A DNA stretch of 64,000 nucleotides, taken from Lumnitzera littorea (lineage: Eukaryota; Streptophyta; Magnoliopsida; Myrtales; Combretaceae). Every line of letters starts with the position of its first letter. Within the stretch, counting starts at the first letter, position 1. The translations under genes and the position numbers were made by a program. The stretch lies in NCBI GenBank assembly GCA_024138015.1, contig JAMXBB010000011.1, positions 38,108,898 to 38,172,897 on the forward strand. The letters run 5' to 3'. Shown here piece after piece: positions 59,660 through 64,000 of the stretch. Under the pieces are notes generated by a model. That model did not search any database. It was not told where the DNA came from and saw only the letters and a list, made by a program, of their open reading frames with translations.

Positions 59660-60860
59660 TTAAGCATTTGTAGTTGTGCGTTGTGGACAAGTTGTAGAAT
59701 AATGTCCTACTTTGTTGCAGATGAAACAAGTAACAGCATTCTTTTTAGGGCAATCTGTTACTCGATGTGAGCTTTCACCGCAATAAAAGCATTTTCCTTG
59801 TAATTGGGGACATTCTCTAGGGTAATGAGTCCCTTTACACTTCCAACACTTTGGTGGTTCATTACTCCTTCTTTGAAATCTTCTTGGTAGTTTTACAAAT
59901 CTTCTTATCTTGTTACTACTACTTGCACTAGGTCCTTCAAACAATCTCTTCCCAAATATATTGATCTTACGTTTTCCTACATCCTCACTTTGCCTCTTTG
60001 CATTATCCAGTACTCGCGCTTTTTCCACCATATCAACAAAGTTTCTTGGTTCAAACTCCATAAGTCTCCTTCTCATATCAGCATCAAATCCCCTAGAAAA
60101 GATTTGCATCTTCAACCTATTACTCGTTTGATATTCAGGTGGTGCAAATTGCAACAACCTATTGAATTCTACTTCGTACTGCTCTACAGTACGCGTACCT
60201 TTCGTAATATCGAACAGATCTTCACTATACTTCAATCTTAAACTTCCAGGAAAGTAATACTCCAGGAATTCATATTAGAAAACTTCCCAAGTTAAGTTTT
60301 TGGTCCTCTCAAACTCCTCTGTTTTAATTCCCACCAAGTTCGTGCTCTCATTTTCAACATATATGTACCATAGATAAGTCTAAGATGTGGTGCAATCTCG
60401 AATGCCTCAAATGATCTTTCAATATGGTGTAACCAATCTTCTACTTCATCAGGCCTACTGGTTATACCTTCAAAATACTTGTTACACCGTATAAATTCTA
60501 GAAAAAGGCTACGCTGTTGCCTAAGATCCATAGGTGCTTGAGGTATCACTCTTACTGGTACAACTGGTGGTGGTGGAGGTAAAGGAATCTCCGGGTTTAC
60601 TACGGGAGGTGGTGCTCGTACAGGTGGTGCTTATACAGGTGGTGCTTATACAGGTGGTACTGGCTCTCGAGTTAGATTTGTTCTTAATAATTCATTTTGC
60701 GCGTGGATAGTTGCGAGAATCTCATCCGTTCTATCTCGAGGCCTTCCCGGTGGTCTTCTTTGTACAGGTTGTTCCCTTTCCTAAGCAGGTTGAGCTTGCT
60801 CATTCGGTTGCCTTCTTCTACGTCTAACTTGACTGTAAAGTTCATTACCAATTTTCAATT
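59660..60860 (-). pseudogene. Tekay-type gypsy Gag
   Basis: The N-terminal region (about 60860-60550) is basic and then Pro-rich, with tandem APPV motifs. The Gag core (60549-60292 and 60235-59900) has FLEFIRCNKYFEGITSRPDE, ARTWWELKQRS and VEFNRLLQFAPPEYQTSNR. Three zinc knuckles lie at about 59825-59680: CWKCKGTHYPREC (one residue short), CFYCGESSHRVTDC and CFICNKVGHYSTTC. It ends at a TAG near 59660. Stops at possible Gln positions (TAG after QPA, two TAA in the APPV repeats) and a frameshift near 60290 inactivate it. It would form the virus-like particle. Confidence 0.9.
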
Positions 60861-60869
60861 ATTTGATTA

Positions 60870-61326
60870 TAATGATCGACTTACTCTATATAATTGTAGA
60901 AACCATCAATACGAAATGAAGATAACACAAATATATATACACATCATAACAAAGGCTATAATCTTTCATTTTTAATCCATATAGTGAGGTTACATCCATG
61001 TAGTGGTCACCTCTAACGAGTGAAACTCCATTGATATATATATAGACCGCATCAAAATACAAGGTTTTCAAAGTACACAAAAACTCCCATAATACACAAG
61101 TCCTCACTATACATAAGGCTCTCGAGTACATCAAAACTCTCAAAATACAAATAACCTCACTATATGAAAACTCTCAAAGTATAATATGATTAGTCATAAT
61201 CCAAATATATACAACAAAAAGAACATATATGATCAGTCTAATACTAACAATCAAGTCAAAATACAACCTATTCATCCTAAACATCTCTCAACGTCGAGTA
61301 GAAGGTCCTGTAGCTGTATCCTCCTC
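60870..61326. other. Non-coding gap between gag and the extra frame
   Basis: It contains short imperfect repeats around gagagttttgatgtac and tagtgaggtt (minus strand, 61190-61040). No coding was recognised. Confidence 0.5.
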
Positions 61327-62170
61327 CTATCTACGTCTAAGAAAAGTCAAACCAATACTAGAATATATACCAGGCTCCTCACTAGGAGTCTGTCGAGCCC
61401 ACTCTCTCGGTAACCAAAAATCCAATGGATCCGGTGTAATGGCAACTATATCAGATGAATCACCGCCTACCATAACTATAGGTGGAAGTCCAGGGTCCAT
61501 CTGATAATATTCAAACTCGTCAGCTGGGGGTATCTGCTGTAATGGCTCGTCCTGTATGACAGGGGTATCCAATCGTAAACTAAGTCAATCAAATCCAATC
61601 TTCGGCTGTGGTATAGGGACATCCATATTATGGGTAAGATCATACCACGGCTCCCTGCTAGTCCCTATGTTAGTCATAGCTCTAGCCTGATCCTAAGTAA
61701 TGACAGAAATATGATCGGCACGGTGGTCTACTACTAAGGCAATCCTATGTCCTATTATCCTACTGTGGCTAAAGGATGGTGGTAGTGGAAGGGACTCAGC
61801 ATCAACCAGAAACATAATTTCCTAAGTACGGTTTGTACTCTTCTCCAACTCCAAATAATAAATCATCTCCTCCTGAGTAAGGAAAGGACCGTCTGCAGTA
61901 AAAACCCAATAAATCCTCCTATCAATCTAATAGGAGCTCAGTCCTCGATACTATGCAGATAACACCTCACCGATTGTACGAGGTCGGCCTACCAATGCTA
62001 AATCCTCGCAAGCAATCCTAATTCGATGCCAATAATCACATAAACTCTCTCCCTCCCGAAGACGAAACAGAGCGAAAGATGTCTGTAGCTCTAATTTAGT
62101 CCTCTAAATCAATAAGGCATAAAGTTACTATTATAATTCTTTTATCATAGCTTTTAGTATGTAAATCAAA
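61327..62170 (-). pseudogene. Extra decayed reading frame upstream of Tekay gag
   Basis: One minus-strand frame stays in phase for about 280 codons to a TAG at 61327. It may continue up to the PBS. Readable parts include LELQTSFALFRLREGESL, CDYWHRIRIACEDLALVGRP, GLSSY, IDRRIYWVFTADGPFLT and DPLDFWLPREWARQTPSEE. The middle resembles the UBN2-type Gag of Copia elements in pattern (GES, DYWHRI, LALVGRP, a GLSSY-like block). That similarity is weak and from memory. Nine of the ten internal stops counted in this span are TAA or TAG, and one is TGA. The frame lies between the 5' LTR/PBS and gag of the Tekay-type element. It is either an extra ORF of that element or a nested fragment. Confidence 0.55.
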
Positions 62171-62265
62171 GCTTAAACACTTAACCTGGTTCTATCCCTC
62201 TCAATCTTCCCAGGTAAGGTATCATACTATTTAAAGTTAGGTTTTATTTAACCTAGTTTAGATAA

Positions 62266-62278
62266 TGCTTTGAAACCA
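62266..62278 (-). promoter_or_regulatory. tRNA-iMet-like primer-binding site
   Basis: The minus strand reads TGGTTTCAAAGCA, matching 11 of 13 bases of the common plant PBS TGGTATCAGAGCA. It lies six bases inside the LTR end at 62285, the expected place. Confidence 0.6.
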
Positions 62279-62284
62279 CCTAAC

Positions 62285-64000
62285 TATCGCGACCCGAAGG
62301 GCTAGTCGTGGCAGTTGCTGTATACCGTACAAAGGATTGTAGATTGAGTTCCCTTACAATCAACGACCCTTTTATACGATACATAAGACTACAACTACTA
62401 CTAACTATCAAGAGTGCTCAAGCTTAAGCAATATCATTTCATGACGAATAATATTGTAGTAAAACATAACACATAATTTATGTGTAAAAAAAAAGTTTAT
62501 AGATATAGAGTTTAAAACATGTCTAAAGTCAGACTAATATAAAAATTACATATTCAAATCTATATTTAATCAAAAGTACTCTCTATCCTCAAACAGCTCC
62601 CACATCGATCCCGTAGAGAAAGCTAACCTCGGGCATACGACGGCCTGACTCCACGAATAAGTCGACCTGCAAGAGAAGTCTACGACGGTATAAGCTTACT
62701 AGCTTAGTGAGATATTTTCCTTCAACCATACAGCCATCAAGTTATACCACACTTAAATTCAACCAAATGAATGCATGAACAAGCAATATACCAACCAAAT
62801 ACATGCAGGTGACCAGGTACTGCATGTAACTCAGATTTAACGCCCTCTGAAGTTAGGGTTGGAGATTCTTCGGTATAGTCAAATCCGGGTATCATATTAG
62901 AACTTATTTTATAACGAAACTCCGCATTTCGTATTTAAAATATAATGGTACATCCATTACCAGCTTTATCAAAACGAGTTTTACATATGATTGTGAGTAG
63001 GTTCATGCAGCTCTCACTCACCCCTAAACGAAGGCTTCCGGACTCGACCCATAGCCAGGCGGTTGGTGCCTCTAATGCCTAGTCATCCCGCGGGCAAAGA
63101 TAAGGTCATATTGTACGTATGCACCATACGAAATCAATAACAATCAATAATCAACCCAAGTATGGCCCCTTGTTACCTCCGTGTAATGTGATTGCCCGGA
63201 ATTAGTTATATAGTGCATGATTTATGCATGATTCAACTTAACTTTTCTAGTCAAATAAAAGTTAAGTCTTATTTAATCAATGATCATTCCAAGTCACGAA
63301 CAATCAATCTATTGAATCTACTATGCAACAAACGTTATATTATTAAAATTTAAAGTAGATTTATCATCAACAACAATTATCATGCACAAGCATAACCTAA
63401 CCCCATATACATTCATTTATAATTCATAATTTATGTTCACTAACTACAAGCACAAACAAGTATGGAATCATAAGGAAAAACTCACTCGGCCATGGCTAGT
63501 TCAAGGATCGTAATAGTCGGTGGGCAGCTCAGGGTCGATATCAAGATCACCTGAGAATAAGGAAAATTTGTAAGATAAGGAATTTAAAACTAACTAATGT
63601 TATAATGTGCAAGGTTTATTTCACTTAGTTTATTTCACTTAGTTACGTGAAATTGTCGATTCGAGCTTTTTATCTAATCGCGTGTAAATTTTTCGTTTTA
63701 GCTCAGATTGTTACGAACTTATAGTCCATTTTAATCGTTTTTGAGCGTATTTTCTCGTAACGAGCTCTGTTTTGGACGTTGTGACTCGTAACTTAAATTG
63801 TGATACAAAAATATCACAAAAATTATTATTTAAATTTAAAAAATTATAAAATATTGATTTTCGCTTTTTCGTAACATATTTATAATTTAATAATTATTTA
63901 AATCATATGCTTGTTATTTTTATTATTATTTGGGTATATTTTCCTATTTTTCTCATTTTCTTATTTTTCTTATGTACCTCACGATTATACATATATATAT
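62285..64000 (-). mobile_element. 5' LTR (LTR C), partial, minus orientation
   Basis: The minus strand ends at 62285 in GGGTCGCGATA, where GGGTCGCGACA is expected, followed by a PBS. At least 1716 bp are in the window and the start lies beyond the right edge. An imperfect stem-loop lies at 62320-62383, close to the LTR end, as in LTRs A and B. It is probably the 5' LTR of the minus-strand Tekay-type element whose gag starts near 60860. Confidence 0.7.

Noticed and set aside
61327..62170. Non-standard genetic code with TAA and TAG read as Gln
   Set aside because: The intact SAUR genes use TGA and TAA as true stops at matching positions (after VPSH in both 146-residue genes) and use CAA/CAG for Gln. 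The pattern is confined to transposon relics and is better explained by C-to-T decay.

Overview
The window is nuclear DNA from a flowering plant, most likely a eudicot. It is AT-rich and has only three intact host genes in 64 kb. Those genes belong to the plant-only SAUR (small auxin-up RNA) family. Nearly everything else is transposable-element DNA of plant lineages: Ty3/gypsy elements of Tat/Ogre, Athila and Tekay type, L1-type LINEs, a hAT element and long-TIR MITEs. All calls come from reading the sequence and its translations; no database search was possible. The lineage names rest on remembered motifs.

Layout. 1-6582: an 84-bp tandem repeat, a long non-coding stretch, a primer-binding-site-like sequence and a 2.3-kb minus-strand LTR that cuts into the next element. 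6583-13702: a decayed minus-strand Tat-type gypsy element (element 1: LTR, gag, protease, start of RT). A 3.1-kb solo LTR is nested in its protease region. 13703-15759: AT-rich spacer with microsatellites and a fold-back. 15760-23530: a SAUR cluster made by tandem duplication of a two-gene unit. It has three intact genes and one pseudogene, and one copy holds a solo LTR absent from the other. 25021-29917: a Tat-type element (element 2) with both LTRs, a PBS and a gag relic, no recognisable pol, and an antisense reading frame near its 3' LTR. 31150-37305: a structurally complete L1-type LINE with a 15-bp target duplication. 37640-40150: an older LINE fragment split by a 1.3-kb hAT-like element. 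40151-45197: AT-rich spacer with a MITE and 80-bp repeats. 45198-64000: an LTR (B), an Athila pol relic, a second LTR (D) in inverted orientation, a Tekay-type gag-pol on the minus strand, an extra decayed reading frame, a tRNA-iMet-like PBS and a partial 5' LTR (C) running off the right edge.

The genes do not form a pathway. The SAUR genes are small, apparently intronless auxin-response genes, each with a TATA-like box about 100-120 bp upstream of the start codon. The rest records repeated nested insertion followed by decay that looks dominated by C-to-T and G-to-A transitions. In several relics almost every in-frame stop is TAA or TAG, at positions that could have been Gln codons.

The most interesting items are the antisense reading frame in element 2, the extra reading frame between PBS and gag in the Tekay-type element, stem-loops kept at the ends of diverged LTRs, and the SAUR duplication with its solo-LTR time marker.
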